From assembly GCF_000266945.1 (NCBI RefSeq), contig NC_018025.1:3290001-3354000 (forward strand): a stretch of 64,000 nt of DNA, given 5' to 3'. Origin of the DNA: Desulfomonile tiedjei DSM 6799 (lineage in GTDB: Bacteria > Desulfobacterota > Desulfomonilia > Desulfomonilales > Desulfomonilaceae). This document shows positions 53,574 to 62,489 of this stretch, piece after piece. The notes beneath the pieces were generated by a model. The model was not told the origin of the DNA and ran no database searches. It saw only the letters and a list, made by a program, of their open reading frames with translations. Each line of letters opens with the position of its first letter. Within the stretch, counting starts at the first letter, position 1. A program made the position numbers and the translations under genes.

Positions 53574-55553
53574 TCAATCTGCTTTCGACGCTGTAATCTC
53601 GGCCACAATGCATCCCGGCATCGAAAGCAGCGGGTTAATGGAAAACTGCGAAAGCGGCCCGCGTGTAAGCTCATTCCAGAAGCCCTCCGGAAAGGCTGCA
53701 AAAACCCGCTTGTGGGACTTCAGGTAGAATTCCACAATTTTGGGAAAATCTGCAAACCTATCGCGACCCGGAAAGCCAATTCTGAGCCGAGGCTTTTCCA
53801 CCAGTTTCAAGAATGGGTCTATAAACGGAGCAGTGAAGAAAACAGAGTCGTCCGGAATCAATGGAAGCACTTTTTCTCCCATCTCATAATTCACTGCTCG
53901 TTGTCTCGAATGCAAGGGATAATCGTAGAAGAACGCTGTCAGCGAAGCCCATGTCAAACTTATGGCAAGAATAACAAAAGCCGTATGCCGCACAAAAGAG
54001 CCGAGCGTTCCTTTTAGCAAGTCTCCACCGATGACCAGTATCAATAACGTAGTTGCCAGGATCAAAGGAAGATTCAACAGAGGCAGTTCCAGCGCTTCCA
54101 CATCCATAACATTGCGTCCCACGAACAGAAAAAACACTGCTGCACCAAGGCCGATTGCCGAGATCCAGACCATAGGACCGTCAGGAACGCTCCATTCGGT
54201 GCTGATTGTGCGAAGAGCAAATGCGGTCAGTATGGACGTAAAGGGTAATGCGGCAAGAAAGAAACGCAGATTGAGACACAAGCCTCCATGATCCCTGGTG
54301 AACCCAAAGAAAGCACCGAGCAAAATGGGAACGACGAAGAGAATCAGGAGGGAGCGTGTTTCGGAACTACCCCGTAAAATGCGAAAAACCGGAATCCAGA
54401 GCGCTGCCGTCAAATAAGGGAGACTCTGTATCAGAGATTTCTTCAGCCCCAGTATGTATACGATGGCTCCGCTGGAGGTGGTTCGCAGCGCCTGCTCGAT
54501 AATCGCGGGATCACGAAAACGAAGATCCACGACCATCATGAGCATACCGACGGAAACCTGCAGCACCATTGTCCTCGTGTGAGGGATGACGAGCACCAGG
54601 AGTGCGGCCAGGCAGATTCCTCCTAGAGCATATCCCCAGTGCTGTTTCAAGAACCGAGTGACCGGCGACCGAGTCAAGATCCAGAGAAGAACAAGCCCCG
54701 ACAATCCTGCACCTGCCAGTACCCATGGCACGGTGGGAACATAGCCATCTAAGGGAGTACCATACGACAGAGGGTTGAATGTGCCGAATTTTATGGAGTT
54801 GGTCCAGGATAGGACAGCTAGCCCGGGAAGGCTGCCAGCGGCAACCGCAATGGTTTCCAGCGGACGCCATGGGCGGCTCAAGAGAAAAATCATGAGAATT
54901 GCGCCGAGAACTAGAATTGTATCCAGTCGAATTCCGGGCGCAAACCCCGCCACTAATCCTGCTGTGAGAGCCAACAACAGCCGATGAGACGTATTTTCGG
55001 AATTATAAGACTTCACAGCTAGATAAAAAGCCGTTGTGGTGAAAAGGAGAGCGGTCATGTGGGGCCAAGCCGCTTGCGAGTATTCCCAGGCGTAGGTTCC
55101 CAAAACGAAAACGAGGCATGAATTTGCTGCCAGATCGTTGTCGCTGAACAGGTCTCGGGCTAGAAGATATACGAGGAGAACAACTCCTGCAAATGCGAAG
55201 GAATTGATGAGGAACAGACCGTAAAAGCCGAAGACAAAGTACCATGGTGTTGTGAGCACGGGGTAGAGATAAGGATACTGACTGAAGGTTCTCCCGGAAT
55301 AAACTCGCATAAACTGATGCAGCATTTCCCGGGAGGAATATTCCGGATAACCCGTGAATACTTCCAGGCCTCTCGCGGGAAAATCGCGAGCCATCATGTG
55401 ATAGATGGCCTCATCTATGCTGAGATGAGCGGGTAGAATCGTTAACGTAAGAATAACGTGGAAGAATCCCAAGGCAAGGAGGAAGACGATCTTCCAGTGT
55501 CGAGAAACAGCATCCAAGAAAGGCTGTTCTTTCCCCGGAATATAATTCACCAA
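53574..55553 (-). CDS. GT-C-type membrane glycosyltransferase
   Basis: A 659-residue integral membrane protein with about twelve helices. The first periplasmic loop has LSIDEAIYHMMARDF, an Asp-Glu motif as in the PMT/ArnT/GT39-like GT-C superfamily, followed by YSGRTFSQYPYLYPV. The last 120 residues form a soluble domain (KVLPLIPDDSVFFTAPF). Such enzymes use lipid-linked sugars outside the inner membrane to modify lipid A, proteins or glycans. It lies 20 bp upstream of the aminotransferase. Target unknown. Confidence 0.75.
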   Translation of the reverse strand: MVNYIPGKEQPFLDAVSRHWKIVFLLALGFFHVILTLTILPAHLSIDEAIYHMMARDFPARGLEVFTGYPEYSSREMLHQFMRVYSGRTFSQYPYLYPVLTTPWYFVFGFYGLFLINSFAFAGVVLLVYLLARDLFSDNDLAANSCLVFVLGTYAWEYSQAAWPHMTALLFTTTAFYLAVKSYNSENTSHRLLLALTAGLVAGFAPGIRLDTILVLGAILMIFLLSRPWRPLETIAVAAGSLPGLAVLSWTNSIKFGTFNPLSYGTPLDGYVPTVPWVLAGAGLSGLVLLWILTRSPVTRFLKQHWGYALGGICLAALLVLVIPHTRTMVLQVSVGMLMMVVDLRFRDPAIIEQALRTTSSGAIVYILGLKKSLIQSLPYLTAALWIPVFRILRGSSETRSLLILFVVPILLGAFFGFTRDHGGLCLNLRFFLAALPFTSILTAFALRTISTEWSVPDGPMVWISAIGLGAAVFFLFVGRNVMDVEALELPLLNLPLILATTLLILVIGGDLLKGTLGSFVRHTAFVILAISLTWASLTAFFYDYPLHSRQRAVNYEMGEKVLPLIPDDSVFFTAPFIDPFLKLVEKPRLRIGFPGRDRFADFPKIVEFYLKSHKRVFAAFPEGFWNELTRGPLSQFSINPLLSMPGCIVAEITASKAD

Positions 55554-55674
55554 AGGAAACGGCCTCCAGATTAAGACGGCAAACAGTCTGATTGAAATCT
55601 CTTGTTTTGCAGCTTCATTGCATTATAGCAACCGCAAAGTCAACACTCTTTCGATTCCGCAAACTCACAACACA

Positions 55675-56202
55675 TTATTTCGATTCCAGGAGTCGGATTA
55701 TCTTTTTCAGATCCTGAAACCCTTCTCTCGAAATTCTGATTATCTCGAAACCGGCAACGTACTCTCCGGACGATTTCTTTTTCACCCATCTGCATTGGGC
55801 ATAGAATGAGATCAAATCAATGGAAGCTAATTCTGTAGGGTCTAGAACCAGATGCTTGGTCTCCCCCACTTTCGATGCCAGCCCTCTTATGCCTACACCC
55901 TGCTCGGAAATGTTTCTGACTTGCCCTTTGCCATCGGGATCGTTCGATTCATATACCGGCAAAGGCATTGCCAGGGGCCCTTTCACAAGCTCCTTCATGT
56001 CTTCGGCTGTTATCACTTCATATAGAGGAAACCGCTCGTACAACTCTTCCGGGCTGATGGCCTGAACGTTCAGCAACTTCTTCAGAGCGCTGCGTAACCC
56101 TTTGTAGGTCAGGCGGTATTTCTCCATGAGTTGTGCATCGGTCATTCCGGTGCGAATATCAAAAATCAGATCCTTAGCCTCAATCTCTCTTTTAAGATCC
56201 AT
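55675..56202 (-). CDS. PilZ-domain protein with shared N-terminal module
   Basis: A 175-residue protein. Residues 12-57 (LIFDIRTGMTDAQLMEKYRLT...) align with a stretch of the unknown protein at 26674-27456. Residues 95-170 look like PilZ: VRNISEQGVGI is the N/D-x-S-x-x-G motif, then DLISFYAQCRWV and YVAGFEII. The RxxxR of classical c-di-GMP binders is not obvious before it, so ligand binding is doubtful. The start has GAGGGA upstream. Likely a regulator. Confidence 0.75.
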   Translation of the reverse strand: MDLKREIEAKDLIFDIRTGMTDAQLMEKYRLTYKGLRSALKKLLNVQAISPEELYERFPLYEVITAEDMKELVKGPLAMPLPVYESNDPDGKGQVRNISEQGVGIRGLASKVGETKHLVLDPTELASIDLISFYAQCRWVKKKSSGEYVAGFEIIRISREGFQDLKKIIRLLESK

Positions 56203-56734
56203 GGAAGTCCCTCAGGGAATGCGGGGCATGACAGTGCGCTTACGTAGGCAAAAGAGAAGCAAAACCTCTCTGTAATGTCGAAATCTTAGTGAGACCGATG
56301 TGCGTTCAAAGTTGTAATATCAGGGAACCTTTTTGTAAAAGGATTATGCCGTTAGCTCAGTTCCGAATTGAAAGCATCGGTTTTATCAACAGTAATTACA
56401 TGATCTTGGCATTGCGGGCGAAGCCGTTGTAGGGGCAGGTCTCGTGCCTGGCCTTCCGGATGACCGGCACGGAGGCCGGTCGCTATCGGGCACCCACAAG
56501 GGATGCCCCTACCCGATCCGCATTGGCCCTGATCCGCCCGACCAGGAATAGCCATTACCAGAGTTTCTGACTGTCTCTCAACTAAACTAAGGACATAATC
56601 CATTTGTAAGAAGTGTTTCCCAGATTTTCTCTTTGAATGCAAATCAGTATGAACCGAATTCTGGAGCCGATAGAAATATAGCACACGGATTTGCCCGCCT
56701 ACAAGAGCATTTACTATTGCAGTTCGCTACTATT
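56203..56734. other. gene-free region with a dispersed repeat
   Basis: At 56430-56512 lies a GTAGGGGCA...TGCCCCTAC inverted-repeat block, nearly identical to the core of the element at 963-1047. The rest shows no gene. The copy here does not have clear IS1182-like ends. Confidence 0.6.
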
Positions 56735-56921
56735 ATAGTAGGTGGCATAATTTCTGACCTTCTGAACAACCTGCCCTATATAAGGAACGGTAGTGCCCGG
56801 CGTCGCTGCCGGGCAGAACTGTTTGATTTGTTTTAATAAATGTGCCGGCACGGAGGCCGGCACCCACCAATTTTCGAGAAGCGCTTTTCGCAATCGGACA
56901 TAAATTCTGACCTTTGCTATA
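56735..56921. mobile_element. MITE copy G, inverted
   Basis: A 187-bp copy in the opposite orientation: TATAGTAGGTGGCATAATTT at the left and TGCTATA at the right (56915-56921). The core reads CCGGCGTCGCTGCCGG, GTGCCGGCAC and CGAGAAGCGCTTTTCG. Ends agree with TA insertion. Confidence 0.7.
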
Positions 56922-56994
56922 AGTTGAGGATGGTTGATTGCAGCGACAGCATGGGCTCCGGTGGAGCGGAATTCAGCGACGCCGGACCGATGCA

Positions 56995-57252
56995 TTATTT
57001 CTTCTTGCCGGCAGGTTCCTGACGTGAGAGGGGGGCAAGTCTTTTCTCGAGTTCCTGCTTTAGATTTGGCACCTGCTCCTGCTTGGCAGCTTCTGCTTTG
57101 GACCGTTCTTCTATCTTTTTTCGAACGTTCTTCCACAATTCGTCAGGGACTTCCACCGGTTCAGATGCAGCCAGGTTACCCTTATTCTTGGAGAACGCGG
57201 AACACCCGCAGAGGAGTAAACCCACGAGGACCAGGAGCGCTATTCGTTTCAT
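56995..57252 (-). CDS. small lipoprotein
   Basis: An 85-residue protein. MKRIALLVLVGLLLCGC is a lipoprotein signal with lipobox L-C-G-C, Cys17 being lipidated. The mature part is charged and helical (LWKNVRKKIEERSKAEAAKQEQ), rich in Lys and Glu. Ribosome site GAGG. No family recognised. Possibly linked to envelope function like the nearby L,D-transpeptidase. Confidence 0.75.
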   Translation of the reverse strand: MKRIALLVLVGLLLCGCSAFSKNKGNLAASEPVEVPDELWKNVRKKIEERSKAEAAKQEQVPNLKQELEKRLAPLSRQEPAGKKK

Positions 57253-57325
57253 GTGAGCCTCAAACCCGCGGCACCAGATTCGGCATGAACAACGGGCTGC
57301 CGCATCGCGTCGGAATGTATGCTCG

Positions 57326-58327
57326 TTAGTTACCGAACAGTTTTTCCGGCACGTAGTCTTTCGGCCGAACCTCCACCATTGAAATCGCCGATGCGGGACA
57401 GGTCACTTGACACAGTCCACATCCCATACATTTATCCTTATTTATCTGAGCCGTATTATCTTCCTCTTGAACGACGGCTCCAAAATAGCATCGTTCCACG
57501 CACATACCGCACGACGTGCATAGAGATGGATCGACGTCCGCAGAAAACCGGCTCGGTTCGATGACACTGATATTATGTTGAATGAGAACCGGCATGGTTT
57601 GACAGCAACACGGGCAACAACTGCAGATGAAATGGTCCACATTCTGTTTATTCATCACGACATGAATGAGGCCGTCTTCTTCTGCCTCACGCATGAGATC
57701 CAGCGCCTCTTCTTTAGTGAGTTGACGTCCAGTGCCTCTCGCAAGGTTGTAGTCCGCTGCCCGGTTTATCTGAAGGCAGGCGTCCAATTTGCGATCGCAT
57801 TTTTGAGCGGTCAAACGGCACGTACACTTTGTTACGGAAATTGTTCGCGCATTTTCAATGATGTCTTTGATATCTTCGAATGCGAGTACGTGAGTCTTGG
57901 CAGGTACGGTGATGCCTACGGGAATAACTCTCGTGAACGGTCGGGGCATGATCTGGCTCATCATCTTGGCCACGGAGGGCCATTCCACTTCCATGAAGTC
58001 CTGCCAGAGATCGAGAAAATCCCGCGGAGCATCGGGCCAGAGAATCGATGCATCGTGAAACTGCACGAGATCGCGGCACATTCGGTACATGACGGGACTG
58101 CCCTTGCCCGACGGAAATACCAAGCCTTTCACGAAAAGCGTGTGGAGCATTGCCGAGACAGTTTCTTCCGATTTACCCAAATCGGCCGCTATCTTGGAGG
58201 CATCGCCGGGTAAAGCGAGCAAGAGCGCCGCTTCTTCCGGATCTGCAATAAGAGCAAAGATTTTCGGTATTCTCTCCGATTGACCGAGACCTATTCTATT
58301 CGCCAGTTCCACATATTGATTCTGCAT
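57326..58327 (-). CDS. winged-helix plus 4Fe-4S ferredoxin protein
   Basis: A 333-residue protein. Residues 45-80 (DASKIAADLGKSEETVSAMLHTLFVKGLV) look like a winged helix. A Cys-rich middle follows (VTKCTCRLTAQKCDRKLDAC, then CSCCPCCCQTM), and the C-terminus has two 4Fe-4S motifs: CTSCGMCVERC and CMGCGLCQVTCP. I know similar 'ATP-binding/4Fe-4S' proteins from sulfate reducers without known role. The start at 58327 has GGAGAAA upstream. Redox sensing or delivery of electrons to a small-molecule reductase are both possible. No operon partner. Confidence 0.8.
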   Translation of the reverse strand: MQNQYVELANRIGLGQSERIPKIFALIADPEEAALLLALPGDASKIAADLGKSEETVSAMLHTLFVKGLVFPSGKGSPVMYRMCRDLVQFHDASILWPDAPRDFLDLWQDFMEVEWPSVAKMMSQIMPRPFTRVIPVGITVPAKTHVLAFEDIKDIIENARTISVTKCTCRLTAQKCDRKLDACLQINRAADYNLARGTGRQLTKEEALDLMREAEEDGLIHVVMNKQNVDHFICSCCPCCCQTMPVLIQHNISVIEPSRFSADVDPSLCTSCGMCVERCYFGAVVQEEDNTAQINKDKCMGCGLCQVTCPASAISMVEVRPKDYVPEKLFGN

Positions 58328-58444
58328 GCTTTCTCCGCCGCGCGCGTATAATGCACAATTGCTAGTGCCCAGCATATGAGCACACTGGAGCCTCTTCGTC
58401 AAGGATGCATTCGTATTCAGGTTAGATGATAATAGGCGGTTAGT

Positions 58445-59386
58445 TTAGAAGGGTATGCCTACTTGTCCGCCGAAGATCCAATTCTGGGCTTCGAAATTCA
58501 GACGGTAATCGACTGCCGGATAGGGAACACGTGCCATGAGATTCGTGGTTAACTGACCGCTGACAATATTGAATTTGAAAAATGCTCCCAAATTGAAATA
58601 TCCATAGCGAACGGAACAGTCTGCAAATGTCTCCAGGAAGTATCCACCCGATCTGAATTCATCACTGGCGGGAATTCCGGGAACAGAGTTCGCGCCCACT
58701 CGGATGCCGGAAGGAATGCTCTCAATATATGAGATCGCCCCCCAAAGCATAGGCCAACCGACCACTCCTCCGGTTATGACGGCTCCGCCATTCATAGCGA
58801 AAATCCTGGTCATCGCTCCTATAGTGGGAATATATGCGGCAAACGTCAAATTTGCCTGATTCCCTTGATTCCCAAGCTGGTTAATCTCGCTTACCGGTGT
58901 TCTCAAATTTGCCATGAACGATTCATAGCGAAATCCGGTAATGAGAGTGATCGACGGGTGAGCATCATAGGTAAGAGCAATGCGGGCATTCCACCATTGA
59001 TTGGTGCTGTCCCAGGTTCTGGCAACGACGTATGGCAAATCGTAGGAAGTGGTAGCATCACCGGGGATGGAAAACAAGTACCCCGTTGCAATGACCAGTC
59101 CGAAAGGACCTGTGCCTTTCATTGGAAATCCGATTTCGGTCCACACACCTTTCACCGGAACGTGTGCTCGAAATCCTGACAATCCGCCGCTCACATTGGT
59201 GTCCATCTTTAATGTAGGGACATTGCCTTGGAAAAAGTATCCCGTATATATGGTGGGTTCCATCCAAGAATAGGAATAACACATGCCAGGGCCGCCGTAG
59301 AGTCCCTCCGCACGAACATCAGTCGAAAAGGTTGCCAGCAACATAAAAATGAGGGCAATCGAGCCCCCAATAAACTTAGATTTCAT
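58445..59386 (-). CDS. outer-membrane beta-barrel protein, phenol-MetA-like
   Basis: A 313-residue secreted protein with signal peptide MKSKFIGGSIALIFMLLATFSTDVRA. The mature part alternates hydrophobic and polar residues, is rich in Gly, Tyr and Trp, and ends in Phe (GGQVGIPF), as outer-membrane barrels do. It resembles the 'MetA-pathway of phenol degradation' transporter-like family (recalled; not searched). AGAGAAAG precedes the start. Probably a porin-like channel. Confidence 0.7.
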   Translation of the reverse strand: MKSKFIGGSIALIFMLLATFSTDVRAEGLYGGPGMCYSYSWMEPTIYTGYFFQGNVPTLKMDTNVSGGLSGFRAHVPVKGVWTEIGFPMKGTGPFGLVIATGYLFSIPGDATTSYDLPYVVARTWDSTNQWWNARIALTYDAHPSITLITGFRYESFMANLRTPVSEINQLGNQGNQANLTFAAYIPTIGAMTRIFAMNGGAVITGGVVGWPMLWGAISYIESIPSGIRVGANSVPGIPASDEFRSGGYFLETFADCSVRYGYFNLGAFFKFNIVSGQLTTNLMARVPYPAVDYRLNFEAQNWIFGGQVGIPF

Positions 59387-59519
59387 ATTCTTTCTCTGGT
59401 TGCTTTGTCCGGGATGACTTGATGGGCGTATGATATGTTAATTGACACGCTTCTGTCAACATTTATTGCTTCAGAAGCGCTTATGCGTTCATCAAGTTGA
59501 ATCGCACACAAAGAAGAAA

Positions 59520-60482
59520 TCAGTACAGCACCAGCTTAACCGGTCGTGCCAGATTGATGTAAACACCGTTAGGGCTTTTTGATCTAGTCGTGGTCCCCAC
59601 ATACATTTTCAGAGTATCCGCCAGTCGCTTGACCGAGATGTTCAGCAGGCGAACGCATCCATGAGACTGCCCTTGCCCTATACTCCACGGTGAATCCGTC
59701 CCGTGAATTCTGTACATCCCTCCGTCAATCATCTTCATCTGCACTGCTATGAGATCGGCATCCTCCTCATGAACAGTTTTCTCTCCCTCAACTGCGGGGA
59801 CTTTCTTGAAAAACGGGAGCATATGACCGCCATATACAGAATTACTCGGAGACTGACCGTACGCCCAATCGCTGGGAGGCGGAATCCAAAGAGGTTTGTC
59901 ATCGTAAATTCGACAAATGTAGAATGTACCTTTGGGTGTTGGGTATTCCGGGGAACCGAGTCCGGCTTTACAATCGTACAGAAGGACCTTTTCATCGCCA
60001 TTCGATCCGAAAAGTCGTACAGTGTATTCTTTTCGATCGACGAGAATCTCAAAGCTGGAGAAAAGATCGACAGGATCTCCCACGAGACTTCCTGAGTTCT
60101 CAAGACTGGGCCCGGAATCCAGGAGTTCAGCGGCCTCACTTGTTGCAGCCGACATAGGGAGGAGAGAAGCAACTCTCGTTCGCTTCCCTGAAGTGATATC
60201 CAACGAATTCGCTCCGGGAAAGAGCCCTAACTCGCGAGACGCGGATTCTTCAGGAGCAATAGCGAATACCGCCGAACCAAAGCGGCTACGGTGCTCGACT
60301 CTCGAGAACGAATCAGATAACACTCTCTCAATGACCGTATCGAATGTTTCATCGTGGTTCAAATCGCTCGAAACGTGAGCTGAACTCAGCAGCAATTCCT
60401 TGGTATATACTTCTTTGGCGTTCGTTTCGGATACGCAAACCAACCAACACAACCCCAATGCCATCCACACGAAAAACCGCAT
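59520..60482 (-). CDS. L,D-transpeptidase (YkuD domain)
   Basis: A 320-residue periplasmic enzyme. MRFFVWMALGLCWLVCVSETNA is the signal peptide; residues about 150-320 form the YkuD domain with the active-site sequence HGT...SHGCVRL (Cys nucleophile). A low-complexity stretch (60-145) links the two. It makes or remodels peptidoglycan cross-links or attaches lipoproteins. The start at 60482 has AGGAGT upstream; the longer frame is not signal-like. Confidence 0.9.
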   Translation of the reverse strand: MRFFVWMALGLCWLVCVSETNAKEVYTKELLLSSAHVSSDLNHDETFDTVIERVLSDSFSRVEHRSRFGSAVFAIAPEESASRELGLFPGANSLDITSGKRTRVASLLPMSAATSEAAELLDSGPSLENSGSLVGDPVDLFSSFEILVDRKEYTVRLFGSNGDEKVLLYDCKAGLGSPEYPTPKGTFYICRIYDDKPLWIPPPSDWAYGQSPSNSVYGGHMLPFFKKVPAVEGEKTVHEEDADLIAVQMKMIDGGMYRIHGTDSPWSIGQGQSHGCVRLLNISVKRLADTLKMYVGTTTRSKSPNGVYINLARPVKLVLY

Positions 60483-60775
60483 ACTCTTTCGACTCCTGAT
60501 TAAGACAAAAAACAGAGTGCATCGCACAACTGCACCGAAAATGTCCGTACGATACAGTGTCCGCAAACGGCAACCAGCACGCATTATTACGCATTTAAAT
60601 TATTACACAACGGATTGGGGGGAGGTGTCAAGCCAAATCGGCAGTCAGCCGTACAGGGATTGTAAGGAGAGAGGCGCTTATCTTCAGAAAGAAAGCGCGA
60701 GGGGTATTCGGGTGAATGCCCCTCGTTATCAGAACACTTGCATCTTCATTCAGCTACATTCAGAAATGGAGGGAA
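60483..60775. other. gene-free region
   Basis: No protein with a plausible start, and no repeat of the families above. AT-rich parts near 60590-60610 may hold the promoter of the L,D-transpeptidase, but no confident motif. Confidence 0.35.
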
Positions 60776-61066
60776 TCAATAGCTAAACAAGGGATACGGA
60801 TTACAGCCGTAATCTACGCCGTGACAGGGGAGCCGCACGGATGGGCATGCAGTGTCAAAAGCACATGGCACTGCTTGCTTCTGAATTCCCGGGATTCGAC
60901 AATCAACGGCACACGGATTCATGACCGGGGGGAAAATACAGGGCGCCTGGCGGCATTGAGTCAAGCAGTCGGAATCCCTCTGAAGGCCAAACGAAAACCC
61001 TGCATGTGAAATCGGGGCAAAAGCGACAACCATCACCATAATGAGTAGACCTGAAATGATCTTCAT
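60776..61066 (-). CDS. small secreted Cys-rich protein
   Basis: A 96-residue protein with signal peptide MKIISGLLIMVMVVAFAPISHA. The mature part has eleven or so residues between cysteines, nine Cys in all (for example CLTQCRQAPC, PCAVDC, PCAFDTACP), and many prolines, suggesting several disulfides. No family recognised. GGAG ribosome site and a near-consensus promoter upstream. Possibly an envelope structural protein. Confidence 0.65.
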   Translation of the reverse strand: MKIISGLLIMVMVVAFAPISHAGFSFGLQRDSDCLTQCRQAPCIFPPVMNPCAVDCRIPGIQKQAVPCAFDTACPSVRLPCHGVDYGCNPYPLFSY

Positions 61067-61130
61067 TTCATTCTCCAAATTCGTGCTGAGGCATGTGGCA
61101 CTCAATATCAAATCGGTTATTTCTGTGCGT

Positions 61131-61160
61131 ATAATAGCAAAGGAACTGCCTATATGTCAA
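61131..61160 (-). promoter_or_regulatory. near-consensus sigma70 promoter
   Basis: On the minus strand: TTGACA (61155-61160), an 18-bp spacer and TATTAT (61131-61136), 65 nt before the small Cys-rich gene. Confidence 0.65.
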
Positions 61161-61311
61161 CCATTGCATGAGTATTTCATAGAATTTACTTCATCAATTA
61201 AGTAAAAGCGCCCTTTTATCTATGAATTTTTCCTAAGGATTTGACCTTATTTGACCAGATTGATACATTATGGAGCGGCAGGTCTAGCTGTTTTCGGAGG
61301 TAAAGACTACG

Positions 61312-61569
61312 ATGCAGAAACGCGGTAACCGTCAATTCTCGGTTCAGCAACGGCGGCCCGGACAGAAGCAGAAGCAGAAGCAGCAGTTCAGTAATTTCAA
61401 TGCAACTGAACTGTATTGTCCGAAGTGTGGGAGAGCCATGCCGGTGAGAGAAAGACTTCTTCTTGTCCTTCCTGAAGGAGACAAGTACGAATACTTATGT
61501 GCTTACTGCGGAACTGCCGTTGGCGACAAGATCGTAAAGGGAGAATCCTCGCCCCTTATCCTAATTTAG
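61312..61569 (+). CDS. small zinc-ribbon protein
   Basis: An 85-residue cytoplasmic protein. A basic, Gln-rich leader (residues 1-28) precedes CPKCG...CAYCG, a four-Cys zinc ribbon. GGAGG ribosome site 10 nt upstream of ATG. I recall similar short proteins in syntrophic deltaproteobacteria, with no known role. RNA or ribosome binding would suit the basic leader, but that is a guess. Confidence 0.75.
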   Translation: MQKRGNRQFSVQQRRPGQKQKQKQQFSNFNATELYCPKCGRAMPVRERLLLVLPEGDKYEYLCAYCGTAVGDKIVKGESSPLILI

Positions 61570-61622
61570 TTCGATCTCTTGAACCGGGTGTGTTCGTCAG
61601 CTACGGCAAACGTACCGTGCAA

Positions 61623-62489
61623 TCACAATCTCGGTTCAGGGTTGTTCGCCTGCCAGCATGTCCGTTCTCGAACGTCGCCCTGAAATCCCACGTAAAGAAT
61701 ATCTCTGTTTCCGACCATTTTCAGGACTTTCTTGGCCAGTTTTCTGCGGTCCTTCCCGCCAATGCCACAGTGGAATGTGTATTCTCCGAGAAGTCGGGAT
61801 CTCTGCGCGGGCCCCAGGCTCAATGGAGAAGAAAGAAAGATTTGCGTGAGATTCTTGGCTCGTTGCTTCCATGAGACGCTCCGTTGGAATCGCACATCGT
61901 CATAGTCCAGGAGAAAAAAGCGGATCCGATCCGCATCCTCCTTCACTAAAATGTTACAGGTCTTGAGATCTGCATGAGCTATTCCGGCAGAGTGCAACCG
62001 AGCCAGATACCTTCCGAAAAGCCGTACCATACTACGCTGTTCTTCCGGTTCCCAATTTTCGGAGATTCTTTTGAGAATATAACGATCCAACTCCAGACCG
62101 TGGGGGATGAACTCCATGATAACCCATTCCGATTTCACCAAACCGAATGTGGTGTCACGCATGAGAGCCATTGGCCGAGCAGCGAGGAATCCCGCGCGGA
62201 TGAGGAGTTCTCCGTTTCGGAAAGTACGTAATCCCTGGGTCGCTCGGAAGAGTCCTTTGGCCGCATGGAGCGCCCCTCGCCATCGGAACTCTTTGACACA
62301 CACAGGCGGACGGTCAGGAAGTTCAACCACCGTTACGGCAGTCTCGAGGGAGTTCTTCTTGACGGCATCTCCGCCTGCCGAGAGAATTCGGCGGTGCTCG
62401 TCGAACACATCTCGAGCAAACTGTCTCAATTCTTCTTCAGATCCAATCAAGCGAACAGCTTCCGGATTCAGAGATATGGAAAGGTTCAC
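61623..62489 (-). CDS. LPS kinase (Kdo/WaaP-like)
   Basis: A 288-residue protein-kinase-fold enzyme. VCVKEFRWRG holds the ATP-binding Lys, LARLHSAGIAHADLKTCNILV is the catalytic loop, and FFLLDYDDVRF the metal-binding motif in place of DFG. WaaP-family kinases phosphorylate a core heptose or Kdo, usually in the cytoplasm. It overlaps the GT2 gene by ATGA in an LPS-core-like run with a GT9. Confidence 0.83.
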   Translation of the reverse strand: MNLSISLNPEAVRLIGSEEELRQFARDVFDEHRRILSAGGDAVKKNSLETAVTVVELPDRPPVCVKEFRWRGALHAAKGLFRATQGLRTFRNGELLIRAGFLAARPMALMRDTTFGLVKSEWVIMEFIPHGLELDRYILKRISENWEPEEQRSMVRLFGRYLARLHSAGIAHADLKTCNILVKEDADRIRFFLLDYDDVRFQRSVSWKQRAKNLTQIFLSSPLSLGPAQRSRLLGEYTFHCGIGGKDRRKLAKKVLKMVGNRDILYVGFQGDVRERTCWQANNPEPRL

